Source: Lotus japonicus (Eukaryota; Streptophyta; Magnoliopsida; Fabales; Fabaceae). Taken from it: a DNA stretch of 64,000 bases. The position numbers and the translations under genes were made by a program. The notes under the pieces were generated by a model, which was given only the letters and a program-made list of their open reading frames with translations, was not told the DNA's origin and made no database searches. This document shows positions 47,017-57,453 of the stretch, piece by piece. Every line of letters begins with the position of its first letter. Position 1 is the first letter of the stretch. The stretch covers positions 28,943,780 to 29,007,779 of the forward strand of contig NC_080041.1 in assembly GCF_012489685.1 (NCBI RefSeq). Reading direction: 5' to 3'.

Positions 47017-47717
47017 TGTATGATTTGCTGCTGAAATCAAAATGATTGAAAACCAGTAAAAACCAACAAAATCGGTCAAATACCAAACATAAGTGATAAA
47101 ATCGGCTATTATGCGGTTAAACCGGTTGGTAACTTTTTCATTTTCCAAACACAGTAATCACAATTTTCGAATACCTACTGCATCTTTATGCGTTGATGAT
47201 GTGATTGTCATCCTTTGGTTCCTTTCCGCAGGCTCTTATAATTGATTATTCTCTTATAGAATTATGAGGATTCATTACTACATGCTCCTTTGACCAAAAC
47301 ACAAAAAAAAATAGATAATTGAAACACTATACAAGTAGCCTTGGTCAGATTTCAAGAGAATACAATTGAATAATTAAAAAAATACAATGTAATCACTACC
47401 TAGTCCAAAATGCTAGATGTATATCTTCCTTATAAATTTTAAGTCATACAAGTTGACAATTGATTCATGAAAGCATTATGAGACACCAACCAAGCTTCGA
47501 ATTAAGAACAGCACCGTAAACTATTTAGTTTTTGGTTTGATAATAAGTTCAATTTTTAATATGCCTTTGTTTAAGAGAAAGAAAAAACTCACTGAACTAT
47601 AAATTTGTACTAGATTCAATAAATAAAAAAGCAGTAGTACTGAGATAAATTACTTTATAAAATTGTAACATTTAAAATGGTACATTCATTCTCTTCCACT
47701 TATCACTGTGTATCAAT
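47017..47717. other. AT-rich stretch 3' of the prolamin-like gene
   Basis: No ORF or known element. The GTTAAACCGGTTGGTAAC word near 47115 and the CGGTCAAATACC words nearby recall degenerate hAT-type ends, but no terminal repeats could be paired. The right part is probably the 3' flank and untranslated region of the minus-strand gene ending at 47718. Confidence 0.35.
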
Positions 47718-47929
47718 CTAATGAAGGTGAACTAGACTACAATAATCCCACACCTTGTAGCATCTCTTCATAATTTCAGTCGCGTTCTTCTTGAATGTTG
47801 GCGAACTTGCCCCATATTTTGTCAGGTCAACATGACATGATTTTCCCATGTCATTCACAAGGCTATGACAACAATTATCGCTGACGGTGTGACTGCCAAC
47901 AAATACTCCTAAAAATATTTCTTGGCCAC
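47718..47929 (-). pseudogene. Prolamin-like (ECA1-type) secreted protein gene, 3' half
   Basis: Continues, in phase, the reading frame that starts at 59789. After the GCCAC duplication it encodes 68 residues and a TAG stop at 47718-47720. It has the family's signature: EIFLGVFVG, then SDNCCHSLV (double cysteine), MGKSCHVDL and later single cysteines. With the 5' half the frame is 127 codons with cysteines at 50, 58, 77, 78, 89, 114 and 121. The pattern C...C...CC...C...C is that of the plant prolamin-like family (PF05617), which includes ECA1 gametogenesis-related and EC1 egg-cell secreted proteins. Gypsy C separates it from its promoter and start codon. Confidence 0.8.
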
Positions 47930-48801
47930 TGTAACACCCCGACTTCCAGGTGTCACTTTAGTAACCAAAAATAAACTTTACGCGGAAAACAGGTAATTTT
48001 TTTTTTCTTTCCTTTAAATCAAAGCGATAAAGAAGTAGAGACAACACCCAACAACTAAACTAACCGATATACAAATATATACATCTGTACAGCCTCGGCT
48101 GCACTCCATGTCACGCGAAGCCGCAGTGACTCCAAAGTAGTACGCCCGCAGGCAAATATACAAACCAGAACTGTGAGTAAAAGTATCAAAATACAGTTAT
48201 CCAAGAGAAAGTCGGCACTCAAAAATGGCCTGAAAGGAAGACCCCTATACTCCGACAGACTCTCTGTGATCCTCCTCAAAAGAACCACACAAAAAGCCAC
48301 ACATCGGAACCTACCCTGTCCCAAAAAGAAACTGACGATCAGAGCTCTACACAAAAACATGTCGCTAATCCTAACCTACCCTCCCTTCACTGCTCACATA
48401 ACCGAGTCCACAGCGAACTGAAGATGGCAAGTTGAAGCTCAGCTCCATGCGTCGTAAAACTCCTTTCGTCAGACGTCCACGCTCGTTAGTACGGTCCTCC
48501 AACTCAAACCTGATCCCCCCCCCCGAGGGAGAGACCATCGAAAACCAATCCACCGTCGACATCTGGCAGCAGGCCGACCGCCCAAACACAAACATACAAA
48601 CAAAGCCAAGGCGCTAGGGTCAACTCACAGAAATACGTAGATATACACTCAACATGTGATATGGGGTATAGATATATGTTGATATATACATATATACACA
48701 ATCCTAGCATGTTATGGCTCTAATATTGCTTCAATAAACAACCAGCACACAATCCAAGTCAGCATGAATGTATGCGTGAAATGCACAATATGAATCCGGA
48801 T

Positions 48802-49045
48802 TTGTGACGCGTTCCCGTTCGCCACAAGTGAAGCATTCCCGTTCTTCACTATGGATGGACCATTCCCGTTATCCATCCTGGATGAAATCCATCCTGGATG
48901 AACCATTCCCGTTATTCATCCTTGGTGAACCATTCCCGTTATTCACCGAATGATGAACCATTCCCGTTATTCATCATTTATGCAAGGTGAACCATTCCCG
49001 TTATTCACCATGATATGCACAGGTGAACCATTCCCGTTATTCACC
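48802..49045 (-). repeat. Tandem hairpin array 1, loop CCATTCCCGTTA (8 units)
   Basis: Eight units share the loop CCATTCCCGTTA (first two: CGTTCCCGTT and CATTCCCGTT). The arms differ but pair: AGTGAAG/CTTCACT, GGATGGA/TCCATCC, GGATGAA/TTCATCC, AATGATGAA/TTCATCATT and GGTGAA/TTCACC (three times). The first unit is TTGTGACG/CGCCACAA with one mismatch. Repeated in the other LTR at 56974-57217. Confidence 0.9.
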
Positions 49046-49131
49046 CGATTGAATGCAACGTGGTTAGCCAAACAACGAATCGCCCTTACCACGAAAGTGT
49101 TTAGCTCACAACCCAATCTCAACAAACCCAT

Positions 49132-49281
49132 GAGTTAGTGTCGGTCAATACAACACAACTCGGAGTAAGTGTCGGTCAATACAACACAACTCCAACAAGA
49201 AAACACAAGGGTCTAGTGTCGGTCATTACAACACAGCCCAAACAACAAGAGCACTAGGTGTCGGTCAATACAACACGGCTC
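49132..49281 (-). repeat. Tandem hairpin array 2, loop CGGTCAATACA (4 units)
   Basis: Inner stem GTGT/ACAC is constant. Outer arms vary together: GAGTT/AACTC, GGAGT/ACTCC, GGG-CT/AG-CCC, GAGC/GCTC, with one to a few unpaired bases between inner and outer stems. Repeated in the other LTR at 57304-57453. Confidence 0.8.
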
Positions 49282-50741
49282 CACAACACTCCCCAAGAGT
49301 ACTAGAGTACTCGATGACTTTCAATCATCACCATAGCTCACCTTAGTGGCTTTCCCCAATTCCGATAACTCTCCAAACCCACAACAAAGGTCGACTTTTC
49401 CCCGTCTTTCGTAAATATTTTCCCTTTTAGTTCTCCTATGATTATTCGTTTAGTAAAAACGTTTCGAATTGAATTAGTCAGGTTATGAATTTATTTCTCA
49501 AAGTCTAAGTCTCCCAAAGTCTCTAGTTTACAAAATTCTATTCATTCTAGGTTTTCCGAAAACCAACCACCCAAAAGAAGTTTCCCGGGGAAAGTCTAAG
49601 TAAACCAACGAATCCCAATAAATGGCTAAGTCCCAAACCCCTCGTTTGAACTTGCCTAGGGTTGCTCATCCAACCCGAAACATCAAAGATCACCAGATCA
49701 ATGAATCTCCACTCCGAAGTCGCGTCAAAACGCACAATCCAACAAAGCACAACATCACAACATTAGTTCATCAACATAATCAACATCAAAGTAAAGCATA
49801 AGTTGAATTGATCGACGCCTATCATGCATTCATAGCTAATATATAGTAAGTTGCCCTAACCTCGAGCTGTTCCAGCTTCGAAATCAAGGTTGTCCTCAAA
49901 CAGTTGCTCTGAATATTCCAAAGTTCCTTCAACTGAACCTCGGAGAAAAACAAAGCAGAATTCAAACAAAATCGATTAGTTCGATCGCAAAACAATACAT
50001 AAACGATAGACAAAGTATCAAAGCTTCAGAATACGACAAACGGGTACGAAAGGACAAGTTTTCGAAAACGAAAAACTCCCCCCCCCCTTAGGAAAAACCC
50101 ACGGCCATAAGGAGAAAAGGGCTTCGGCTCTTTTTCTTCGATCAAATCAGTTTACAAGGTAGTTTTAGGGTAAAACTAAGGCAAAGAAACTGTCGGAACA
50201 ATTTTCGGACAATCGGGTCGAAATACGACTACGCAGGTGCATTTTGGTCCAAAATAAAGGCTCAAAACTTCAAAGTTATCAGTTCTGAAAACAAATTTGA
50301 CAGCAACGATCCTCATGACATCCGTGACAACAAATCCTAAAGGCACGAAGTCAGATTATAGCTTTACGACAATAAAGTTTCGAAATGTGAGACAAAAAGA
50401 GTTTTGAGTCAATTTTTCAGATCCTGGACAACTGAGTCGCAATCAGAGTTTACTGACAGAGGTTTTAGACTCAGGGGAACATAAGGAACATAACCCAAGC
50501 GAGAAATCAGAGAAATCGGACAATTTTAGAAAAAGCTCAAAACTTAGAGCACAGAAACGACTTCAGAAACGCAACAGAAACAACAATCAGAGGTAGGAAT
50601 CGTGTTAGTTACCTTGATACCTAGAAGTAGGGACGAACTGCACGAAGATTGGTCAAGATTTCGCGAAAATCTCTCCTCTCCCTCTCTCTCTACAATTCTC
50701 GGCCTTGATGGGTGGAAATGAAGAGGATTTCGCTTTTTCGC

Positions 50742-50751
50742 CTATTTATAG
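50742..50751 (-). promoter_or_regulatory. TATA box of Gypsy C 3' LTR
   Basis: Minus strand CCTATAAATAGG, nearly palindromic. The copy in the 5' LTR (58913-58922) would start the element's transcript. Confidence 0.7.
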
Positions 50752-51436
50752 GCGGGCGAAATCGCGGGAAAATGAAAATTTCGCGATTCCGATTTTTGCA
50801 GCACGATCACCGTGGAATTCTAAGAGAGATTCTGGCGTCAGAATTCCAGAACTCAAAACAAATATCTAGGATTTGGGTAAAACGATATCGAAAAACTCAA
50901 AAGCGGTGTCGGTTAATCTGCCCCGAAAAACTACTTTTTGCTGTGATGCTCAGACGACAATACTTCCAACAGAAGAAAGATTGGAAATATCGAAACAAGT
51001 CTGGCAGCGCGGACGGAATCTTCGTTAGAAGTCCCGAATAGAAAAAGTCTTCATCCATTGCTCGAAAATAGGGTTTCGAAGCAAAGAAATTAGCGTCGGC
51101 GGACATCCGAAAAGTGAAACCTATCGTGCGTACAGTCCAGAGTTCCGAAATGAAACGCTGGTCGATGGAAAAATAAAGAGAATCTTTAAATTTTCCGAGA
51201 GTTCGAAATCTCACTCAGAACGTTGCTTTAAGAGCGAAATAGCCTATTCTGGACACGCTCGCCCTAAGGCTAGTGTGCAGACGACTCGCACTAACTCCGA
51301 AAACAACTACGCAACATTCCTCAAGCAATTCCTGAACTTTCTTCTTCATTAATCTTCCTCAAATAACAAACTCCTGTCACGCTTACACTGATTCTACGCG
51401 TGAGTCGGAAACTAGCTTGCTCTGAAAATCCAGGTC

Positions 51437-54400
51437 TTACAATACTCCCCTCCAAAAAGAAAGTTTCGTCCTCGAAACTCCGAGTTCAGCAAAAAGTCCG
51501 GGGTACAATTCCTTAATCTTATCTTCCAATTCCCATGTAGCATCCCCCGTATCCTTGTTCCATATCACCTTTACCAACGGAATCTGCTTTCCCCTCAGCT
51601 GTTTCACCCTTCTATCCCCAATACTCACTGGCGGTGTCTCAAAAGTCAAATCATCCTTCAGTTCAATGTTGTCTGGCACGATCACATGAGTCGGGTCTGG
51701 AATGTACTTCCTCAACTGCGACACATGAAATACATCATGAATGTTGGAAAGAAATGGCGGTAGTGCAATCTGATATGCAACTGGTCCAACACGTCGAGTG
51801 ATTTGATAAGGCCCAATAAACTTTGGCGCAAGCTTCCTTGACTTAATAGCTCGTCCAACCCCCGTAGTCTGAGTAACTCGTAGAAACACATGGTCACCTT
51901 CCTCAAACTCTAGGGTTCTACGTCTCTGATCAGCATAACTCTTCTGTCTGCTCTGTGAAGCTCTCATCTGTTCTCTGATCTGCTTAACCTTCTCCGTCGT
52001 CTGTTGCAGCATTTCTGGCCCAATCAACAAACTCTCCCCATCTTGATACCAACACAACGGTGTCCTACACTTGCGGCCATACAAAGCTTCATACGGTGCC
52101 ATCCCAATGCTCGCATGGAAACTATTGTTGTAGGTGAATTCAACCAATGGCAGAAGATCATCCCAGCTTCCTCTGTTATCTAACACACAAGCCCGTAGTA
52201 GATCCTCTAGCGACTGAATAGTTCTCTCTGTTTGCCCATCCGTTTGTGGATGATACGCCGAACTCAACCTCAGTTTGGTTCCTAACCCATCATGAAGAGC
52301 TCCCCAAAAGTGCGAAGTAAACTTTGGATCCCGATCAGACACAATACTTGTCGGAACTCCATGTAGTCTCACAATCTCCGCCACATAGATCTCGGCCAAC
52401 TTCTCCACATTGTAGGTAGTTCTCACTGGTAGGAAATGCGCTGACTTGGTCAAACGATCTACAATCACCCAAATCGAATTGTGTCTCTTCTGTGTTCTTG
52501 GCAAAGCCACCACAAAATCCATGGATATACTATCCCATTTCCATTCTGGCACGTCTAAACTCTGTAGCATACCAGCAGGTCTTTGATGCTCTACCTTGGC
52601 CTTCTGACAAGTCAAACATGCAGCTACATACTCGGCCACTTGTTTCATCATTCCTGGCCACCAGAAATTCAGCTTCAAATCTTGATACATCTTGGTCATT
52701 CCCGGATGAATACTCCATTTGCTCTTGTGCCCTTCATCCATGATCAGCCTTCTCAATTCTGGATTATTGGGTACACACACTCTGTCCTTGCATCTTAAGA
52801 TATCGTCAGTTCCGATCTTGAATTCCGGGTCTTTCCCTTGAATCACTAAGTTCCTCTTCTCCAGCAGAAACTCATCTTGCAGTTGTTGCTCTCTAATCTC
52901 TTCCATCAGTCCACTGGCAATTCTGATCATACCGAACTTCAACTTTCCCTCAGACGGTGTCACACCTAAACTCATATCTCGAAATTGTTCTAGCAACTCC
53001 AGCTCTTTAACCATCATTGACGAGACATGCATCTTTCTGCTCAAAGCATCAGCAACTACATTCGCCTTCCCAGGGTGATATTGCAACGTAAACTCATAGT
53101 CTTTGATGAACTCCATCCATCTTTGTTGCCTCATGTTCAACTCCTTCTGATCAAACAAGTATTTAAGGCTCTTGTGATCGCTAAATATCGTGAAAGTACA
53201 ACCATAGAGGTAATGTCTCCAGATCTTCAACGCAAACACAATGGCAGCTAACTCCAAATCATGAGTCGGATAGTTCTTCTTATGAGTCTTCAACTGTCTC
53301 GAAGCATAAGCCACCACTTTTCGATGTTGCATCAACACACATCCCAAGCCTTGATACGAAGCATCACAATAAACCTCATAAGGTTCCTCCGGTTGCGGCA
53401 AAATAAGCACAGGTGCCGTCGTCAAACATTCCTTCAGAGTCTGAAAACTTGTTTCACACGCCTCTGTCCATGCAAAAGGTTGATCCTTCCTCGTCAATTG
53501 AGTCAAAGGTCCAACGATCTTGGCAAATCCCTCAATGAAGCGTCTATAGTATCCAGCCAAACCCACAAAACTTCTGATTTCTGTCACTGTCTTCGGTTGC
53601 TCCCAAGCCAAAACAGTCTCTACTTTCGCCGGATCCACAGCTATGCCTTCCTTTGAGATAACGTGGCCTAAGAAATTAACTTCCTTCAGCCAGAATTCAC
53701 ACTTGGAAGGGTTCGCATACAGCTTCTTCTCTCCCAATACTTGTAAAACTTGTCGCAAATGTCCTTCATGTTCCTTTGCGTCCTTCGAATAGATCAATAT
53801 GTCATCAATAAACACCACCACAAACCGATCTAAGAACTCATGAAAGATGCGGTTCATGTAATCCATGAAAACAGCAGGTGCATTTGTCACTCCAAACGGC
53901 ATCACTAGGTACTCGTAGTGTCCGTAGCGTGTTCTGAATGCAGTCTTCGGTATATCCTCAGTCTTCACTCTGATCTGATGATAGCCTGATTTCAAATCTA
54001 TCTTCGAAAATACAGCAGCCCCTCGTAATTGATCCATCAAATCATCTATCCTCGGCAACGGGTATCGGTTCTTGATCGTCGCCTTGTTCAGTTGTCGATA
54101 ATCCACACATAATCTCGACCTTCCGTCTTTCTTCTTAACTAACAACACTGGCGCTCCCCACGGTGAAACACTTGGTCGAATGAATCCTTTTGCCGAAAGA
54201 TCCTCCAACTGAGATTTCAACTCCGCTAACTCCGCAGGTGCCATACGGTAAGGTGCAATCGAAATCGGTCCAGTTTCGGGTACAATGTCGATCACAAACT
54301 CCACATCGCGTACAGGCGGCAGTCCAGGTACGTCTCCAGGAAAAACATCCGCAAAATCTCGAACCACCGGAATACCTTGAATATCCGATTCCTTCTTCCC

Positions 54401-55897
54401 CTCCAGACTTAGCAATGAAAAGTACTTCTGAGTGCCCTCGCTCAACGATGCACTAATGTGGTTAATAGAAAGATACTCGAAAAGATCCGAGTCTGGGAAC
54501 ACCACTTTCTTTCGACTACAGTCCAAAAGACAATGGTAGTGGGATAGCCAATCCATCCCGAGGATTACATCTAGGTTTTTAAGGGGTAGACATACTAGGT
54601 TGGCATGAAAAGTTCTATCTTTATATACTACTGAACAGTGCATGCATGCGGCATTAGCAATTAGAGTCCTAGCAGGTGTAGTTACCATAAGATCAAAACT
54701 CAAAGTAGTAATAGGCAGATGCAGTCTTGATACGCAATCCTTAGAGACAAATGAATGAGTTGCACCAGAATCAAAGAGTACAGTTAGAAGATTACCGTCA
54801 ATTTCACATTCTCCTCTGATCAAACCATCAGCTCCTTCAGCCTCTTCTCCATCCATGGTATACACTCTTCCCTTCGCCACTGGGCGCTTCCCACTAACAG
54901 CATTCACAGACGGTTCAACCTTTGGTGCCTTGCATTCCGTAGCCAGATGCCCAGATTTATTGCAGTTGTAGCATCTTGGTGGCCTCGTGCAATTGTTTGC
55001 ATAGTGTCCCGTTCCTCCACAACGGAAACAAGTCACTTCACGATTTGGGGTACGGCTTCCCGACCCTCCTGAAGTAGCAGCAGCCATAGGCTTGTAAGAT
55101 CCCGGGGTAAACCCTCTCCCCGCAGGACGTTGATATGGCTTCCTCGCCTGAAACCTCCCTTTTCCCTGAAAACTCTGTGGTGTCGACCTCACCGGTCCTC
55201 CTGTTCCAGCCCTGTTGTATCTCCGATTCTTCATCAATTCCACCTCAGTTGCCTTCTCAACCAATGCCTGGAATCTCATGATCCCCAATGGTCTCACCGA
55301 ATCTTCAATATCGGGCCTCAACCCCCTCACAAATCTCTTGCACATGTAGGGTTCATCAACTTGATCACGGAAAAACCGAAAGTACTTTGCCAGAGACTCT
55401 AACTTGGCAGCATACTCCGGAATGGTCATGCTTCCTTGTTTCAGAGTCAGAAACTGTGATTCACGCTCGTCACGAGCACTGTCTGGGAAATACTTCTCGA
55501 GAAAAGCTGTTCGAAAAGAATTCCAGTTCACCTCCACATGATTTGCCTCCATCATTCCTCTGGCGCCTCTCCACCAGTATTCAGCATCTCCCAACAACAG
55601 ATAGGTTGCCAGCCCCACTTTGGCTCCCTCAGCAGTCTGTAACACTCCAAAGATCTTCTCAATCTCCTCTATCCAGAGTTCCGCTTTGTCCGGGTCAGTA
55701 CCTCCCGAAAACTTAGGTGGATCCTGTCTCCTGAAGTCATTCAAACCTTTGTTCTGATCCAGAGTCGCCTCCCTCTGACGCTGGTGTTGATCACGCGCTT
55801 CCTCCCCAGCACGTCTCAAAGCATTGTCATTCGCTTGGTTAGTCATTGCCTGGGCCATAGTGGCCATCATCTCTGCTAGCTGATTTGTGTTCACCAT
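51437..55897 (-). CDS. gag-pol: Gypsy C gag-pol polyprotein (1486 aa)
   Basis: One uninterrupted frame. Gag core about residues 65-220 (YWWRGARG near 107); two CCHC knuckles near 290-325 ([28 protein letters not shown]); aspartic protease [12 protein letters not shown] near 380; RT with [21 protein letters not shown] and [13 protein letters not shown] near 699; RNase [13 protein letters not shown] near 846. Integrase has HPGMTKMYQ...CLTCQKAK near 1066-1105 and the DDE core SDRDPKF near 1186 with [13 protein letters not shown] short chromodomain-like tail ([16 protein letters not shown]) is near 1459. All expected catalytic motifs are visible. The frame runs through the polypurine tract, and its TAA stop is made by the first bases of the 3' LTR. 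The start is the ATG at 55897, about 190 nt after the primer site. Confidence 0.96.
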   Translation of the reverse strand: MVNTNQLAEMMATMAQAMTNQANDNALRRAGEEARDQHQRQREATLDQNKGLNDFRRQDPPKFSGGTDPDKAELWIEEIEKIFGVLQTAEGAKVGLATYLLLGDAEYWWRGARGMMEANHVEVNWNSFRTAFLEKYFPDSARDERESQFLTLKQGSMTIPEYAAKLESLAKYFRFFRDQVDEPYMCKRFVRGLRPDIEDSVRPLGIMRFQALVEKATEVELMKNRRYNRAGTGGPVRSTPQSFQGKGRFQARKPYQRPAGRGFTPGSYKPMAAATSGGSGSRTPNREVTCFRCGGTGHYANNCTRPPRCYNCNKSGHLATECKAPKVEPSVNAVSGKRPVAKGRVYTMDGEEAEGADGLIRGECEIDGNLLTVLFDSGATHSFVSKDCVSRLHLPITTLSFDLMVTTPARTLIANAACMHCSVVYKDRTFHANLVCLPLKNLDVILGMDWLSHYHCLLDCSRKKVVFPDSDLFEYLSINHISASLSEGTQKYFSLLSLEGKKESDIQGIPVVRDFADVFPGDVPGLPPVRDVEFVIDIVPETGPISIAPYRMAPAELAELKSQLEDLSAKGFIRPSVSPWGAPVLLVKKKDGRSRLCVDYRQLNKATIKNRYPLPRIDDLMDQLRGAAVFSKIDLKSGYHQIRVKTEDIPKTAFRTRYGHYEYLVMPFGVTNAPAVFMDYMNRIFHEFLDRFVVVFIDDILIYSKDAKEHEGHLRQVLQVLGEKKLYANPSKCEFWLKEVNFLGHVISKEGIAVDPAKVETVLAWEQPKTVTEIRSFVGLAGYYRRFIEGFAKIVGPLTQLTRKDQPFAWTEACETSFQTLKECLTTAPVLILPQPEEPYEVYCDASYQGLGCVLMQHRKVVAYASRQLKTHKKNYPTHDLELAAIVFALKIWRHYLYGCTFTIFSDHKSLKYLFDQKELNMRQQRWMEFIKDYEFTLQYHPGKANVVADALSRKMHVSSMMVKELELLEQFRDMSLGVTPSEGKLKFGMIRIASGLMEEIREQQLQDEFLLEKRNLVIQGKDPEFKIGTDDILRCKDRVCVPNNPELRRLIMDEGHKSKWSIHPGMTKMYQDLKLNFWWPGMMKQVAEYVAACLTCQKAKVEHQRPAGMLQSLDVPEWKWDSISMDFVVALPRTQKRHNSIWVIVDRLTKSAHFLPVRTTYNVEKLAEIYVAEIVRLHGVPTSIVSDRDPKFTSHFWGALHDGLGTKLRLSSAYHPQTDGQTERTIQSLEDLLRACVLDNRGSWDDLLPLVEFTYNNSFHASIGMAPYEALYGRKCRTPLCWYQDGESLLIGPEMLQQTTEKVKQIREQMRASQSRQKSYADQRRRTLEFEEGDHVFLRVTQTTGVGRAIKSRKLAPKFIGPYQITRRVGPVAYQIALPPFLSNIHDVFHVSQLRKYIPDPTHVIVPDNIELKDDLTFETPPVSIGDRRVKQLRGKQIPLVKVIWNKDTGDATWELEDKIKELYPGLFAELGVSRTKLSFWRGVL
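51442..51478 (-). promoter_or_regulatory. Gypsy C polypurine tract and inverted repeat
   Basis: Minus strand GTTTCGAGGACGAAAC (51463-51478), then TTTTTGGAGGGGAGTAT next to the LTR at 51441. Both overlap the 3' end of the coding frame. Confidence 0.85.
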
Positions 55898-56088
55898 CGT
55901 CTGTTACCCCCAAGAAAACTGTTAGTCCTAATCGTAGAATAGCACCAAACTATTACATATGGTTAAACAACCATGCAATCAATTAGAACGAAAAATCGTC
56001 CTGCAGACAATCAATTTTCACTCTTTGCAGAGTCACACAACCTAGCACAGAAGACCTATTCCCCAAAGACTCCCAAAAGACTCGACTA

Positions 56089-56101
56089 AGCTCTGATACC
56101 A
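56089..56101 (-). promoter_or_regulatory. Gypsy C primer-binding site (initiator tRNA-Met)
   Basis: Minus strand TGGTATCAGAGCT, three bases from the LTR at 56105. Confidence 0.93.
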
Positions 56102-56973
56102 CAATGTAACACCCCGACTTCCAGGTGTCACTTTAGTAACCAAAAATAAACTTTACGCGGAAAACAGGTAATTTTTTTTTTCTTTCCTTTAAATCAAAGC
56201 GATAAAGAAGTAGAGACAACACCCAACAACTAAACTAACCGATATACAAATATATACATCTGTACAGCCTCGGCTGCACTCCATGTCACGCGAAGCCGCA
56301 GTGACTCCAAAGTAGTACGCCCGCAGGCAAATATACAAACCAGAACTGTGAGTAAAAGTATCAAAATACAGTTATCCAAGAGAAAGTCGGCCCTCAAAAA
56401 TGGCCTGAAAGGAAGACCCCTATACTCCGACAGACTCTCTGTGATCCTCCTCAAAAGAACCACACAAAAAGCCACACATCGGAACCTACCCTGTCCCAAA
56501 AAGAAACTGACGATCAGAGCTCTACACAAAAAAATGTCGCTAATCCTAACCTACCCTCCCTTCACTGCTCACATAACCGAGTCCACAGCGAACTGAAGAC
56601 GGCAAGTTGAAGCTCAGCTCCATGCGTCGTAAAACTCCTTTCGTCAGACGTCCACGCTCGTTAGTACGGTCCTCCAACTCAAACCTGATCCCCCCCGAGG
56701 GAGAGACCATCGAAAACCAATCCACCGTCGACATCTGGCAGCAGGCCGACCGCCCAAACACAAACATACAAACAAAGCCAAGGCGCTAGGGTCAACTCAC
56801 AGAAATACGTAGATATACACTCAACATGTGATATGGGGTATAGATATATGTTGATATATACATATATACACAATCCTAGCATGTTATGGCTCTAATATTG
56901 CTTCAATAAACAACCAGCACACAATCCAAGTCAGCACGAATGTATGCGTGAAATGCACAATATGAATCCGGAT

Positions 56974-57217
56974 TTGTGACGCGTTCCCGTTCGCCACAAG
57001 TGAAGCATTCCCGTTCTTCACTATGGATGGACCATTCCCGTTATCCATCCTGGATGAAATCCATCCTGGATGAACCATTCCCGTTATTCATCCTTGGTGA
57101 ACCATTCCCGTTATTCACCGAATGATGAACCATTCCCGTTATTCATCATTTATGCAAGGTGAACCATTCCCGTTATTCACCATGATATGCACAGGTGAAC
57201 CATTCCCGTTATTCACC
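56974..57217 (-). repeat. Tandem hairpin array 1 in Gypsy C 5' LTR
   Basis: Second copy of the array at 48802-49045, with the same units and spacing. Confidence 0.9.
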
Positions 57218-57303
57218 CGATTGAATGCAACGTGGTTAGCCAAACAACGAATCGCCCTTACCACGAAAGTGTTTAGCTCACAACCCAATCTCAACAAACC
57301 CAT

Positions 57304-57453
57304 GAGTTAGTGTCGGTCAATACAACACAACTCGGAGTAAGTGTCGGTCAATACAACACAACTCCAACAAGAAAACACAAGGGTCTAGTGTCGGTCAATA
57401 CAACACAGCCCAAACAACAAGAGCACTAGGTGTCGGTCAATACAACACGGCTC
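57304..57453 (-). repeat. Tandem hairpin array 2 in Gypsy C 5' LTR
   Basis: Second copy of the array at 49132-49281. Here the third loop reads CGGTCAATACA like the others, while the 3' LTR copy has CGGTCATTACA. Confidence 0.8.

Larger units (their letters stand above)
47930..51441 (-). repeat. Gypsy C 3' LTR
   Basis: Plus-strand TGTAACACCCCGAC to CAGGTCTTACA. TATA box (minus) at 50742-50751, in CCTATTTATAGG. Two hairpin arrays, at 48802-49045 and 49132-49281, lie downstream of it in sense direction. Also C-runs (48517, 50079) and a pyrimidine tract at 50670-50695. Confidence 0.95.

Noticed and set aside
47100..47160. Possible hAT transposon end with AAACCGGTT words
   Set aside because: No matching inverted end or target duplication could be found in the neighbourhood.
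48802..49281. Regular repeats with variable pieces between them, resembling a CRISPR array
   Set aside because: This is plant nuclear DNA inside an LTR. The variable pieces are stem arms that pair across the constant loop, not spacers, and no cas genes are present.
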